A DNA stretch of 64,000 nt, taken from assembly GCA_023213395.1 (NCBI GenBank), contig CM041465.1:52273741-52337740 (forward strand), written 5' to 3'. Position 1 is the stretch's first letter. The number at the start of each line of letters is the position of its first letter. The notes beneath the pieces were generated by a model. That model saw nothing but the letters and a program-made list of their open reading frames with translations. It was not told the origin of the DNA and did no database searches. The position numbers and the translations under genes were made by a program. This document shows, in pieces, positions 1 to 10,594 of this stretch. This stretch comes from Cycas panzhihuaensis (taxonomy: Eukaryota; Cycadophyta).

Positions 1-1500
1 ATGCACAGAATAAAAATAGACATATTAGTCAGAATATGATCCTTGCTTTCAGCAAACCCATAAAAAGGAGTTGATCATTAGAAATAGAGGTTGCCCTTGG
101 TGTCGCAACTTTCCATTTGCAGACTCAGTGATATTGTGCACAACTGGCAGTGAATAAGTAAACAACAATCTTCAAATAGCACGATGAATAAGCAAACAAC
201 ACTCTTCAGACAGTAGTCTTCAATGGAATATAAGATCTATGTTCAAAATCTCCCATGTAACAAGATATCTCTTTCAAACTGAGAAACATTATAGGATTCT
301 TTCTTTTCACAAAAATCTTTATTAAATATTGAAACAAAACCTCTTGCTCAAACTTATGAATGTCACTAAATACAATCCACTCTCTATAATGAGTTTAAAT
401 TTACTTAAACCAAAGGTCCCCTTGAAATGAGGAAGATAACAAAATAGAAATAATATTTGAATTTGGATTCAGTGATGAAGCAAGATGTTCTAACACTGGA
501 TACAAGCAATCTATTCTCAAAATCATCTTTCAACAACAATGTAAATGTGCTTATTTTTCAATTCAAGGAAGCCTTCCCAATACTATTTACTCACAAAAAC
601 CCCACTTAACGCCAGAATAAGGATTTTTCCTCCAGCCTACATAGCTTGCAGCTCTTACATAATTAATTAAAATCCATTCTTCAAGTTCATAAATTTATAG
701 AATGCAACAAAACCCTACTTGGTCATAGCTAGCTAATGATCTTAATTGTTTCCAGAGTGCAATATATGGTCAAAAATCTTAGGCCAAAGAACAATTAAAT
801 TATGGTTTCCCCTCAAGCTAAGAAGGCTCGATCTACCCATTCCATTCTTATTGCTCCGAAATATAATAATAGCTTTATTCCATAAAACTTAAAACTATTC
901 AATATATACAAGAACCTCGTGTTCTATTTTCTGTACCAAACTAAAAACTTCTTAACCAAAGAATGCCGCAGACTGCAGTATTCTCCTAAATGGTACTAAG
1001 GTCAAGAAGCTCCTTAAGCTAGTTCAGTGCGAGTGACACAATCATTCATTTTCAACTTGAGAGACTAGAAGATGCCTCCTTACTAAAAACCACTATATCA
1101 AATAAAATTTTTCTTCAAAGCAACATTTTCTTAGGATTCTTATTCACATAAGGAAATTGAGCTCATTTTCTTTCAAAGTCTATGTCTAACAACCAATATA
1201 TAGCATCAAAGTGTACCATATTCCACCATAGAGCGTCGTCGAATTTCTCTTTCCACTATGGAACATGGGCATTTACTTCGTGGAAGATGTCTCTGGGATC
1301 AAAGGTCTAGAAGCTCCCATGCGTCTGGCCTATAGAAGCTCCCATGCATCTGGTCTAAAGCATGAGACCAATAAATTTCCCTTCTGGCTCAGCTTAAAAA
1401 GCTAGGAGCTCAATTGCTTTCATGCAATCCACAACTTACCCTCTAAATGTTTATCCTCAGGATCTCATTAGATTGCTGTCTTGTTCGTTTCTTTTGCAGG
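1..1500. other. AT-rich stretch without a recognised gene
   Basis: I find no reading frame or RNA gene that I can name on either strand. It lies downstream, on the minus strand, of the primer site at 2400-2411, so it may be the interior of that LTR element or flanking DNA. The only structure I see is a short imperfect direct repeat at 1305-1354. Confidence 0.5.
1305..1354. repeat. Two-copy imperfect direct repeat, about 24 bp
   Basis: The core AGAAGCTCCCATGCRTCTGG occurs twice in tandem, at about 1309-1328 and 1334-1353, with one mismatch. Its meaning is unknown; it could be replication slippage. Confidence 0.6.
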
Positions 1501-1525
1501 TAGACAATTAGGTTGTATAACTGAG

Positions 1526-1803
1526 TCACTTCATGTACATTTCAAATCTATCATCCTCACAATGAAAAAGACTTTCCTCATATTGATTCTTTGGCATATT
1601 TTTGAAGGAGTAATCCTCACTACTAGATGTCACTGATATCCAATCTTCATTCAATACCTTTGTTCCAAGGCCAGTGCAATAACTAGCACAACTTTTAGAT
1701 GATTCTTTATACAACATTCACAATTGGATATGTCCAACTCAGAAATTGGCTTGTTCATACACTTTTCTTTGTTTGAAGGTAGGGAAACCTTGTGAAATTT
1801 TTT
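1526..1803 (-). pseudogene. SIN3 co-repressor fragment A (start of the histone deacetylase interaction region)
   Basis: SIN3 is the scaffold of the Sin3-HDAC transcriptional repressor complex in the nucleus. Read on the minus strand, this stretch gives a [14 protein letters not shown] segment followed, after a one-base frame change, by [35 protein letters not shown] and a stop. From memory of plant SIN3-like proteins this matches the start of the conserved Sin3 co-repressor/HDAC-interaction region. The match ends just where fragment B should begin in a normal SIN3, yet B lies upstream of A here. It is a pseudogene piece with no start codon and is not expected to make protein. Confidence 0.82.
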
Positions 1804-1824
1804 CCCAAACATTGAAGAACACAC

Positions 1825-2202
1825 TCATTCTCCCTTTTTGATGCTCAAATTTCTTCGCTCTTCTTGCTTAAAATAGAAGTTACAATGAGCAAGAGACTTA
1901 TGATAGTTCTTTGCATAAACCTTAGCCCACACTTTATTCCTGTTAGCACGACACCTGGATGATTCTTCTTGTTTTTGTTGCAAACGAGCCAATATCATAG
2001 GCAAGGAAACAACTGGATCTTTTCGTAATAGATCAATTACACCACGCCCATGATAACCATAAATACATTCAATGCACCATAAATTTATAGCTATCAAATA
2101 ATCTCCAATTTGGATTTGGTTATCTTGATTTATTATGCCATCCTGTAGCTTTTCCAACAACTCCTTTACATGCTCTGTTGTAGCTGTAGTTGTCTTTCTT
2201 TA
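1825..2202 (-). pseudogene. SIN3 co-repressor fragment B (centre of the histone deacetylase interaction region)
   Basis: The minus strand encodes about 125 codons open from a stop near 2200 to 1825. They contain EHVKELLEKLQDG, IYGYHGRGVIDLLRKDP, LARLQQKQEESSRCRANRNK, VWAKVYAKNYHKSLAHC and FYFKQEERRNLS. These are hallmark blocks of the plant SIN3 region just C-terminal to fragment A. Known SIN3 proteins read A then B; here B precedes A and the two abut at about 1805-1825. I see no intron between the blocks inside B. The position just inside an LTR primer site suggests capture by a retroelement or a rearranged gene remnant. Confidence 0.85.
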
Positions 2203-2399
2203 CTCTATAATTGGCTTCTATGAATGGAAATCAAAATCTCAACTGATAATGGGCTCTCTTTGCTTAGATGCTTAATCCTTCACTGGGCTTCTCCCAACCA
2301 AATCAGGCAACCAAGTTAATGAAGTCAACCTTCCTCCCTTATTATAGAAATGGTGAACCTTCCCAATTTGAATCCTCAATCGCCCTCAACACACAACCT

Positions 2400-2411
2400 G
2401 CTCAGATACCA
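2400..2411 (-). other. Primer binding site (tRNA-iMet type)
   Basis: The minus strand reads TGGTATCTGAGC directly after an LTR ending in TCTAACA. This is one base from the common plant initiator-Met primer site TGGTATCAGAGC. It marks the LTR at 2412-2774 as a 5' LTR for sequence toward coordinate 1. Confidence 0.75.
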
Positions 2412-2774
2412 TGTTAGATTTTAACATGGAAAGCATTAGACTCCACATACGATACAAGATTCTTAACCAAACATAACCTTCACTTAATTAACATAAGCAT
2501 GACTCTAATACATTAAGGACTCAATATGAGTCTCCATGATGAATTGTTTTTCATATACCACCACAACCACTTTTATATACTAAGCGGGTGGGAGATCATA
2601 TTATAGATCTAATGCATGTGGTACTATTATCTTTACTCTAACTAATGACATTACACTACTAATTTCACCAATGACAAATGACTCTTACCCTCTAATACTT
2701 GAGACTATTGACCTTAAGTCTCACACAACATTAAATATTATATTCTAATAGGGTGATGAACATTAACCCTAACA
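2412..2774 (-). repeat. LTR, 363 bp, with primer site and polypurine tract on opposite sides
   Basis: In minus orientation it starts TGTTAGGG and ends TCTAACA, a perfect short terminal inverted repeat TGTTAG/CTAACA. A polypurine tract lies immediately upstream (2775-2790) and a primer site immediately downstream (2400-2411). It therefore serves as the 3' LTR of the gag-only element above it and looks like the 5' LTR of something below it. Its first 25 or so bases match the start of the 37374-37707 LTR and resemble the TRIM LTR, while the body is unrelated. Confidence 0.8.
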
Positions 2775-2792
2775 TTCTCCCCCTTAATGGTT
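2775..2792 (-). other. Polypurine tract
   Basis: The minus strand reads CCATTAAGGGGGAGAA immediately before the LTR start TGTTAGGG. This is the usual position and composition of the plus-strand primer of an LTR retrotransposon. Confidence 0.75.
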
Positions 2793-2805
2793 ATTACAAA
2801 TATAT

Positions 2806-3085
2806 TCACTTTTCTTTGAATTTATGGTACATGTATTTGAGAAAGACTTTGAGTGAGTAATTGAACAAATGTCCTTTCACTTTGTCTTCATCTTCATGTA
2901 TCATTATCCTTGTATAGTGGTTTCCTTCAACATCGTATAGTTCAAGAGATATCTAAGTAGGTCTAACTTGCTTCAAATGGAGAAGAGCGGCTTCGTCTTT
3001 TACTATATCTTCTAGATTCTTTGTTATAATATCATCATATGTATCAATGCAATTATTCATTTGATTTAAGTCTTCAACATTAGTC
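2806..3085 (-). pseudogene. 3' part of the single ORF of a gag-only LTR element
   Basis: About 93 codons on the minus strand with one internal stop end in HKFKEK and a TGA, 16 bases before the polypurine tract. The upstream part of the same frame continues at 33606, on the far side of the nested elements. Recognisable blocks are DEAALLHLKQVRPT and DVEGNHYTRIMIHEDEDKVK. I do not recognise this C-terminal part as a known domain. A degenerate relative of its last 40 codons is present at the end of the TRIM interior (about 3690-3790, plus strand), so the two families are related. Confidence 0.65.
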
Positions 3086-3090
3086 TTTTT

Positions 3091-3412
3091 TGTCGGGGTC
3101 AATGTTCATCACCCCACTCCCACCATTTACACATGTGAGTGTACACATATAAAGGTAAGTAAGGTAAGGTTAAAGTTACTTTAGTTAAGCATTATTTTAT
3201 TATATTTTAAATTTTGGAGGTTGAGGAGGTTTCCCTCCTCTCTCAAACTATATCTTTACTGGGGTGACAAACTCTGGTGTTTTTTGGCACCACCTTCATT
3301 TTTGGACATTTGTAATACTCTCTCAAAGATAGATTGAATATAAAAATTATTATGCTTATGTTTTGGTTAGTTAATGTATTGCTCTACTTTGTCTCAATTA
3401 TACAAACCTTCA
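3091..3412 (+). repeat. TRIM-like 5' LTR, 322 bp
   Basis: It runs from TGTCGGGG to AACCTTCA. The same sequence, diverged, is found as the split 3' LTR (3813-3877 and 33344-33600). A TATA-like AATATAAAAATT lies near 3337-3348, toward the 3' end. Confidence 0.85.
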
Positions 3413-3414
3413 TT

Positions 3415-3427
3415 TGGTATTAGAGCC
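3415..3427 (+). other. Primer binding site (tRNA-iMet type)
   Basis: TGGTATTAGAGCC begins two bases after the LTR end and differs by one base from the initiator-Met site TGGTATCAGAGCC. Confidence 0.85.
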
Positions 3428-3812
3428 AAGTTGTTTGTGATGAAAAGACAAGTGAAGAAAATTCAAGTCAAATAAATGATCACCTTATTGCACGTGAAGC
3501 TAATCCTTCATTTCAGGGGGGGAAACCTTATGATATGATAGTTACTCATAAAACAAAGATTTTAAAAGATAAAATCAAAGTTCTAAGAGATAAAATTAGA
3601 GTTTCAGCTATTCATCTTCATTCAAATTAAGCTACACCTACTTGGACTTTATTTAAATTACTCAATGTTAAAGAGATACACATTACTGAAAGGATGAGGT
3701 GAGTTGATAATGATTAAGCTAAAGGACAAACATTCAAAGTTTTTTTCAAGTTCAAATTTCACAAGTTTAAAGAGAAGATAAAGATATTTGTGATGACTAT
3801 TAAGGGGGGCAA
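3428..3812 (+). other. TRIM-like interior with polypurine tract
   Basis: There is no usable reading frame. The end carries a relict of the coding 3' end seen at 2806-2950 (NVKEIHITERM, then FKVFFKFKFHKFKEK). The polypurine tract ATTAAGGGGGGCAA is at 3799-3812, just before the 3' LTR start TGTTGGTG. Confidence 0.7.
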
Positions 3813-3877
3813 TGTTGGTGTTAATATTCATCACCCCACTCCTTCCATTTACACATGTGAGTGCACACATGTGAAGG
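3813..3877 (+). repeat. TRIM-like 3' LTR, left part
   Basis: The first 65 bp of the LTR are interrupted after GTGAAGG. The remaining 257 bp resume at 33344. The last five bases, GAAGG (3873-3877), are the target duplication of the outer gypsy element, matched by AAAGG at 33339-33343. Confidence 0.85.
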
Positions 3878-6440
3878 TGTTTCCCGGCTTCCGGGAATGG
3901 ATACGGAATCACCGACTCAGGTAAGTGCAGGTATGTTTCTCGCCTTATCATTGCTTTCATTTGATGAGTGTTTGCTTGTATGTCTGCATGTGTGTGGCTT
4001 TGTAGGTGACTTTGTCGTCATCTACATTTATTCTAGCCTATGACGACTATAGCAGGGGCACACTCCTAGTGAGTGTGGCACCCTAGTGGCCACTCCACTT
4101 CCTGCATCTGCCCTCCTTGCTCCAAGATCCACTAGGTTTGCACCACCTCTGCCTGTGTGATGACCCATCATCGTTTGGTTGACTTGCCACACTGTTTGAG
4201 CCTTATTTTTGCTCTTTTGGACCCGTTTGTTGGCTTGTTTACCCCCGGGTAGGTGTCTCAGCCCCCTATTAGCCCTTTTTGTCATCTGCCCCCAGCCTAG
4301 ACTGGCTGGCCGGGCCTATTTTTACCTCTGGGTTCGTACCGCAGTGATTTTCGTGGTACCGCCGGAATATCAGCAGTACCGCGGATTTTGCGGCGGTACG
4401 ACTGTTCTAATTTATTTTTTAAAATCTGCCATGGCAATTTCGCATTTATTACAAAATTGCCACATGGCTCGCGACTTAACTCTCTCCCAACTGCGCCCTA
4501 ATCACTCGCTTTAGGGTTTGGGTTGGGTACTTAAGGCATGATCTACTCATTTTTTAGAACTTTTGGCTCACTTTTTAGATTGCTCCTCAAGGAAACAACG
4601 CTGTGCTCTGCTCTTCTCTACTGCCCTGCTGCTACCACAGGACCTGCGTCTCTCCTACAGTGCCTATCTCTCCTTCGGTGTGGCTAGGACATCTTCCCAG
4701 CCCCTCACACACCTTGGAGAGGGCCCCTTGGAGAGATTTCAGTAGACTCTTGCCCCGAGCAGCCTTCATGTGTTCTAAGTGCAGGTGTTCTCCTTCCAAC
4801 TCCCTTAGCAGGGTCCCAAACCTGCTATACTACAGTTCTGGGCTAATTTCCTTGCCGGTTCTTGGCTGAGGCAAGCCCCTTGCCTCTCCTGCTTAGGTAT
4901 TTCTTGATTTGAATTATTTTTCTTGTGATATTGATGCTCCATCTTGCTTGTCTTTGCGAGGCTTCTTTCCTTCTTCTCAGTGGGCTGTTTTACCTCTGTC
5001 CTAGCGCCTCTTACCTGCGTTTGTTGCTCAAGGCAGTGGCCTTGAGGGTTGGAATAGGCTTTGGGAAGGAGCTAGGTGGATTCTGTAGCACGTTCCACAC
5101 TCCTCAAGTGGCTCTAAGCCCCCCAAATCCTCCCTCTTGCCTCGTGCTGTCCTTGGCACTCAAACAAGGGTTTGTTGGCCCTCTCTTAGCCGCTGAAATC
5201 AGCGCTGTCACACGTTGCAGCACTGGTTTGAGGGCTTAGGTTCAGGTTTGGGCAACTTACGTAAGTCCCAACCGCTAGTCCTCGTCCAACTCTCTTCCCT
5301 GCAGCCCGGTTCGCTCTTCATAGCATCCCAGTCCGTCGTAGGTGTTCTTTGGTTCCTCTTCGTCTCCTTGTTGCCATTTCCAGCCATCTCTCTTGGGCTT
5401 GCCCTCACTGCCTCGTGGCTCTTGGGGGGAGGTTAGGGTGTTATTTGTGGGAGGTGGGCCACTCCGAGGCTTACCGGTCATTTACCTTTGCTTTGGTTAC
5501 CCTCTTTTATGTACTTTCATCGTTGGGTTGATACTAACATATGTGTGTTTAGCTTCATATTTGTATTATATAGACACATATTACTAGGATCTCGTATTGC
5601 ATGTTAGTACCCTTTCTCCGGAAAGGGGGAGGTTGCCATTGCTTGCAGGTGTTTGGAGAGCGCAAAAGGTACTTTCTGCTCATTCCGTTGCCGGTAAGTG
5701 CTCTTGTATATGTTGAACCTTCATACTTCTTTAGTTACTAGCAGTTAGTTCCTTTCTTTCCTTGGCATTGTATTTAGTATTTTTCTTGGGAAGGTAAGGG
5801 AGCCTCTTTCCAACCCGCCGCGACGCTTCGTATCCAACACACCGCGTGGAGTAGTTTAGTGCCCCTCAAGAAGGCCCTCGTCACGCACGCTCTCAGTCCG
5901 GGTGCACACCTTACTCTACCCTGCTACCTTTTTTCCTTTTAGATTCCTTCTAGTAATTAACACATTGGAAAGCAAAAAGGAAACTTGACTTTATTTTTGG
6001 TTATGCCTTATTTATTTTATTACATGCATCTTTGTTACCCATAGGAAAGGCTATAGGAACCACCCTTTTACCTTTCCTCCTCTCCTTAGCCGCATAAGCT
6101 TCTTGCATCCCGTGTTGCTTGTGTCCCCAGTTAGCTTATTTAGGCGCACCCTTGATCTATTTTCTCGGATCTTCTTCTTCCCCTTCTAGCCATCCAAGGG
6201 TGGGAGGATCCTGTTCCTAGGTCAACCCAGGCTAACCCTACGCCTCTTCACCCTTTGTTCGAAGTGGTGAAGGATCACTCTTTAGTAGCCACATTCCATT
6301 GTAGGTCCCGAAATTGTGCTCTGGCGCACGAGGCGCTCTGCGTGGTAATTGCTTTTCTTATAGGTCTCTCCTTTGATTATATCATCACCCACTCTCACCA
6401 CACCTATTAGTTGGGTAGCTATCCCGTAGACGCACATCCA
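3878..6440 (+). repeat. Outer gypsy 5' LTR, about 2.56 kb
   Basis: It starts TGTTTCCCGGCTTCCGGGAA and ends ATCCA before the primer-site region. The first 1.65 kb align with 17582-19249, the remainder with 32433-33338, and the whole with the inverted LTRs of the inner element. The small frames within it (for example an 85-codon minus frame at 4028-4285 repeated at 17726-17983) recur only because the LTR is repeated. I could not place a promoter with confidence; a TTAAGG-rich site near 4530 follows the conserved TTTAGGGTTTGGGTT. Confidence 0.88.
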
Positions 6441-6466
6441 CTCGCGACCATACTGGGGACTCCCAG
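6441..6466 (+). other. Primer-binding-site region of the outer gypsy element
   Basis: CTCGCGACCATACTGGGGAC follows the LTR end. The inner element has TTGGCGACCATCTTGGGG at the same place, so the original site was probably TGGCGACCAT followed by TGGGG. This is not the Met-tRNA site used by the other elements here. The tRNA is not identified. Confidence 0.55.
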
Positions 6467-6617
6467 TAAAGGAGCTAGTTTCTGCTTTCTTCTGTTGGTT
6501 TCGCTACTTTTCTGTGATCCTTTTATACCTATCTCGATCTCTTAGTTGGGCAGCCCCCAACGCGTGTGCCTTTACCGCCCTCTCTCTTTTTTCCCGAACA
6601 TTGTTGGTTGATCTTGC

Positions 6618-8737
6618 ATGCGATGCTTTTCTCGTCGCTTGCATGGTTTACCTCCATTGTTAGAAGACCCCGAGTATCACCCTCTTCCTTTGTCTGATTC
6701 TGATCTGACTATGGGGGGATACTCTTCTGATTGGGCCTACCACAGTTCCACCTTAGAAACCCATGCTTTTCCTTCCTCTATTCCCGGGTCCACCCAAGAG
6801 GGTGATGAACCCTTTTATTACCCAATTGACCAACATCTCTCACTTGATGTCCATCCTTCTACCCATGCCATAGAAGGATACGCTCCTCTCGAGACTTACC
6901 ACATAGTTGGTGACTCTTATGAGGAGCATCCCGAGGAACCTACTTTGTTTGAGGTCCCAATTACCTCTTACGAGTATGTAGGAACCCCTCCTGTGGATGT
7001 AGTTGAAGCTCTCAATGAGTGTCGCTGCGCGGCATGCTTGCAACCGCGTCTTGGTTGGCTTGAGGGTGCCCTCCGTGGAGGAGCCTTTTCCTTTTCCGCT
7101 CCTCCCCCACATGCCTCATCCTCATCTACTCTCCCTTTGACAACGAATCCCTTTATGCCTACGCACGTGTCCCTCTCCTTTCCTATTCCTGCAGTGGGGG
7201 CACGTGTCGCGCCTTCCGTTTCTTATCGAGGTCCTAGTGTTTCAGGATCTCACTCTGGTGTGTCTTTCCCTCAATTGAAGGTTAGCATACCCGTCCCTAA
7301 CCAAACCAATGTGCCATCCCCTAATGTGGCGCATACCGGGGCCCTAGAGGTCCTACTAGCCTTCCGACCATTAGTCATGTGGGATCCGCTCCTACACATC
7401 CCCAAAACCAACACGTTGGTGCTTCCTTCTATGTTCCCCTAGGGTATACTTCTCAGCCTTGGGGGCAGGGTAGAGGAAGCCATCTTCCAGTTTATGGGGT
7501 GGATCTGCTACACCCATATGGGGTCGCTCCACCTACAGGTGGACCATATGGGCAAAACTCGGTTCCACATCTGTCTTGTCCATCATCCAACGCAATCCCA
7601 TTCATTGTGCCTTCGCAAGGGAACTTGACCCCCTTCCAAGGCACCTACTCCCATGCCTCTTCTCAGTAGGGGGCATTTCCTCAACGAGGGATGGGTGTTC
7701 CACCCCTATCCGCTCCTTGTGCATTACCTACTACGACATTCGTTGACCCTACGGTCCATGTAAGGGCATGCCCCTTCATGGACTTTAGGTCAACACCTCT
7801 ATCCATTGAGGCATTAAGAACCAATCTGCCGCCTCATCCCCCTGAAGTTCCTAGATTCGACGGAACTTCGTCGCAAGACCTGGCGGAGCATGTGCATAGT
7901 TTTTCTATGGCATGCATCGATTACTGGGCTTACGACCATATTTTAATGAAATTATTCCTGTGATCCTTGGAGGGAGACGCCTTCAAGTGGTTCTACCGTC
8001 TCCCTGCCCATTCTATCCATTCATTCCAGTAATTGGTGGACGAGTTCATCAATTATTTTGATGTAGCCCGTCCATTCGAGAGCGGAATGAAGTCGCTTCT
8101 TTCACTCAAACAAGGTCACGATGAGATGAATCGTGACTTTGTGCAGCGATTTCACGACTTGCTTCACTCCACTAAGGCAACATTGCCTGAGGAGCTGAAG
8201 CGAGACCTTTTCGTCAACGCACTTCGCCCCAAAGTTCATGTGGAAGTCCTCAAGATGGGGGCGACCACATGTGACTCCGCGATTGCCAAGTGTTTGGCGT
8301 TGGAGGCTATTGAGATCCAAGCTAGTCTCAAGAAACCTCTTAAGCCCTCACAGCGCCGTGAGGCACCACCCCCAACCAAGGATACCAAACCTTTGCAACC
8401 TACCCGGTCTTCCTCTCATCCGACCGAGAGGACTTTAGACCTTCTCACGTCAGCCATATGCTCGTTTGAGCGTACGATGAAGGAACTCAAGCTTCAAGCT
8501 CCTTCATCCCCTACATCCAATAAACAAGTCCAACAAACTACCCAAGCTCCTCTCCCTAGGAATGGAAATGCCCAGTCCTCTCAAGCGAGAAGGTCAGACC
8601 CTCCGCTTGAGAAGAAGTGGTGCTCCATTCATGGGGAGTGCTTTCACGATGATTCGCATTATAGGGCCCAGCATCCTAAGGATGCCCCTCGATACGACTC
8701 TTCCCCCAAACGGGCCTTAAGGCCTAATTTGGATTAA
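6618..8737 (+). pseudogene. Outer gypsy gag
   Basis: Gag forms the cytoplasmic particle that packages the element RNA. The N-terminal 274 codons (6618-7442) are Pro/Ser-rich and in a different frame from the rest. From 7379 the frame is constant and holds PEVPRFDGTSSQDLAEHVHS, EGDAFKWFYRLPAHSIHSFQ, LVDEFINYFD and NALRPKVHVEVLKMG, the retrotransposon gag core. A Cys/His-poor knuckle remnant (WCSIHGECFHDDSHY) lies near 8620-8660. In-frame stops occur at about 7670, 7964, 8030 and 8735. The 5' start is an ATG at 6618, but the frame change near 7350 is probably a mutation. Confidence 0.75.
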
Positions 8738-9784
8738 CCAGTTCACAAGGATCCGTTCCCTAAATATGGGGAACGCGATCGTAACACCCAAACTAAGAGC
8801 AACCAAAACCGAGGAAGATCGCCTGATCCCTGTCCTTCCCACGACAAAGGGAAGGGTGCTCGGAACTCATCTTCCTCCTCTCGTTCTTCTATCCATCGCA
8901 CCTCGTCACCTTCGTGACCCCGGAACAAGGGGAAGAAGGTGATCCAGTTGCTTGAAGCAACTCCTACTTACGCCCTTACGTGATCTCAAGCCGCCAAGGA
9001 AGCGATGGGAGCTTCTTGTTCTTCCGCTCCTTCCGACCCTCTTCTGGAGAACCTTCCTCCAGAAATACCTCTCTTTCCCAAGGCTATTCCCATACGCCCA
9101 GGTCGTTACGATTTCTGAAGGGCACTTACCCAGCCTACCGCGAAGGGTAAGCAATTCTCCATCATGGACGAGCTTCATACTGTCGCTACAGGGATGTCCT
9201 TGATGGATATTCTGAGGGGTTATCCCAAGCAGCGGGCCCTCCTCCTGGAAGCTTTAGGATCAAGTGATGCGCTTATCCATGCTTTGGGTATTACCCAAGG
9301 CTATGGACCCGTTATCTCATTTGATCCTAAGGATCTTCCTCTCACCGGTGAAAGGGAACATCAGTGGAACTTCCCATTCATTATCACTATTGATACCCCC
9401 GATTGTACTCTTCAAGGGTCTGTTGTCGACAACGGTTCTTCTGTTAATGCCATGCCCTTATGTGTCATGCAAGAGCTTGGTATCTCCGCTTTGGAACCTG
9501 TTCCTTGGCGATGCCAAGGTTATGACGGTAGCGAGAAGACCCCTTTGGGATCTGTCGTGATTCCGCTCACCCTTGAGGGCAAGATCGTTCTTGCCGACGT
9601 TGTAGTCCTCGACGTTGACATGGATTATAACCTCCTTCTAGGTTGTCCATGGCTCGACCAAATGGGAGCCATGTGCTCAACTCTTTGGGGACAACTTAAA
9701 TTCGTAAATGACGGATGGATGAGAGTGATTCCCCGCAAATGCCCATTTACTAAACAAACTCGTTCTACCAGTTTGGCAAACTAA
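8738..9784 (+). pseudogene. Outer gypsy aspartic protease
   Basis: The protease cuts the Gag-Pol polyprotein. It is in the same frame as gag. The active site reads VVDNGSSVNAMP with the catalytic Asp at 9428-9430; gypsy proteases usually have D-S/T/D-G here, so Asn at the second place is a variant. The flap-to-C-terminal part shows VVLDVDMDYNLLLGCPWLDQ followed by MGAMCSTLWGQLKF, typical of plant Tat-type proteases. The segment from 9164 to 9784 is open for 206 codons. Stops lie upstream at about 8918, 8980 and 9113. Confidence 0.8.
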
Positions 9785-10594
9785 GGTCCTTCTGCGCATA
9801 CCTCGGCTTGCTCTATTGGTATACCTAACCCATCCGAAGAAGACCTCGCATCTTCTTCCCCTAGTCTCATGCGATTTGCCCCTATTGACGTTGGGAGTTA
9901 TGGGTACCTTACTTCGTTTAGTGACGATGAATCACTCGACAAAGACGAGGATCGCCTTCACCCTGTCTCTTTCCTCTGCACCAATAGGTCGCACATATCT
10001 CGTTCTAGATCCCCGTATAGGATCTCTCTCGTTGGTGAGGCTAGCTATTCATGCGTGTCCCACGTCATTGCTCGTGTTGACCCGCCCGTTGTCAGTTCTT
10101 CTTCTTCATTACCCCCCGTAGGTAATGACTTTGAAGAATTGCCCTTCGCTCCTTCCGAGGAGCATCTTCTTGGCTTTCCTTCACATTCCCGCGAGGAAGT
10201 TAAGTGACCTGATGACCATCACGGTCCCATTGCTCTTAGTCCCTCCAGTGCTTCCTCTACTCAAAGTAAGGTCATCCATGAGGTGGATTACTTCAAGGAT
10301 GACGAAGCCCTGCTTGAGCATCTAGTGGGTCTTGCGCCCAACTTGCCTTCTGGTTACCACAGGCTTAGTCACCAGAAGATCCTCGTGATCGGATCCATGC
10401 TCGCCAATCCGATCCCGTCTCTTATTCCTTCTCCTCCTGTTGATCTTGCCCCTCTCCACTTTGAGGAGGGCAATGCCATGTGCATGGGGGCAACCCAAGA
10501 CATAGTCTTGGCCCCGGGCAAGGTCATTAAGGTCAGGTTGGAATGTTCCCCTGATGAGATAAGGGAGTACTCCCTTCTGTTCCAGGAGTTTTGA
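9785..10594 (+). pseudogene. Outer gypsy protease-RT linker
   Basis: This is low-complexity Ser/Pro-rich coding sequence in the same frame, with a few stops. It ends in the conserved pre-RT block GKVIKVRLECSPDEIREYSL then LLFQEF. Such linkers are poorly conserved apart from this last block, which recurs in the inner copy and in the scrap at 50980-51150. Confidence 0.65.

Noticed and set aside
4028-4285. 85-codon minus-strand frame in the gypsy LTR, repeated at 17726-17983
   Set aside because: It recurs only because both positions are copies of the same LTR. It has no family match and no codon pattern that I recognise.
4209-5587. Many plus-strand frames of 60-104 codons in the 5' LTR
   Set aside because: They overlap in several frames in GC-rich LTR sequence, and their counterparts in the other LTR copies are broken. 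Chance frames.
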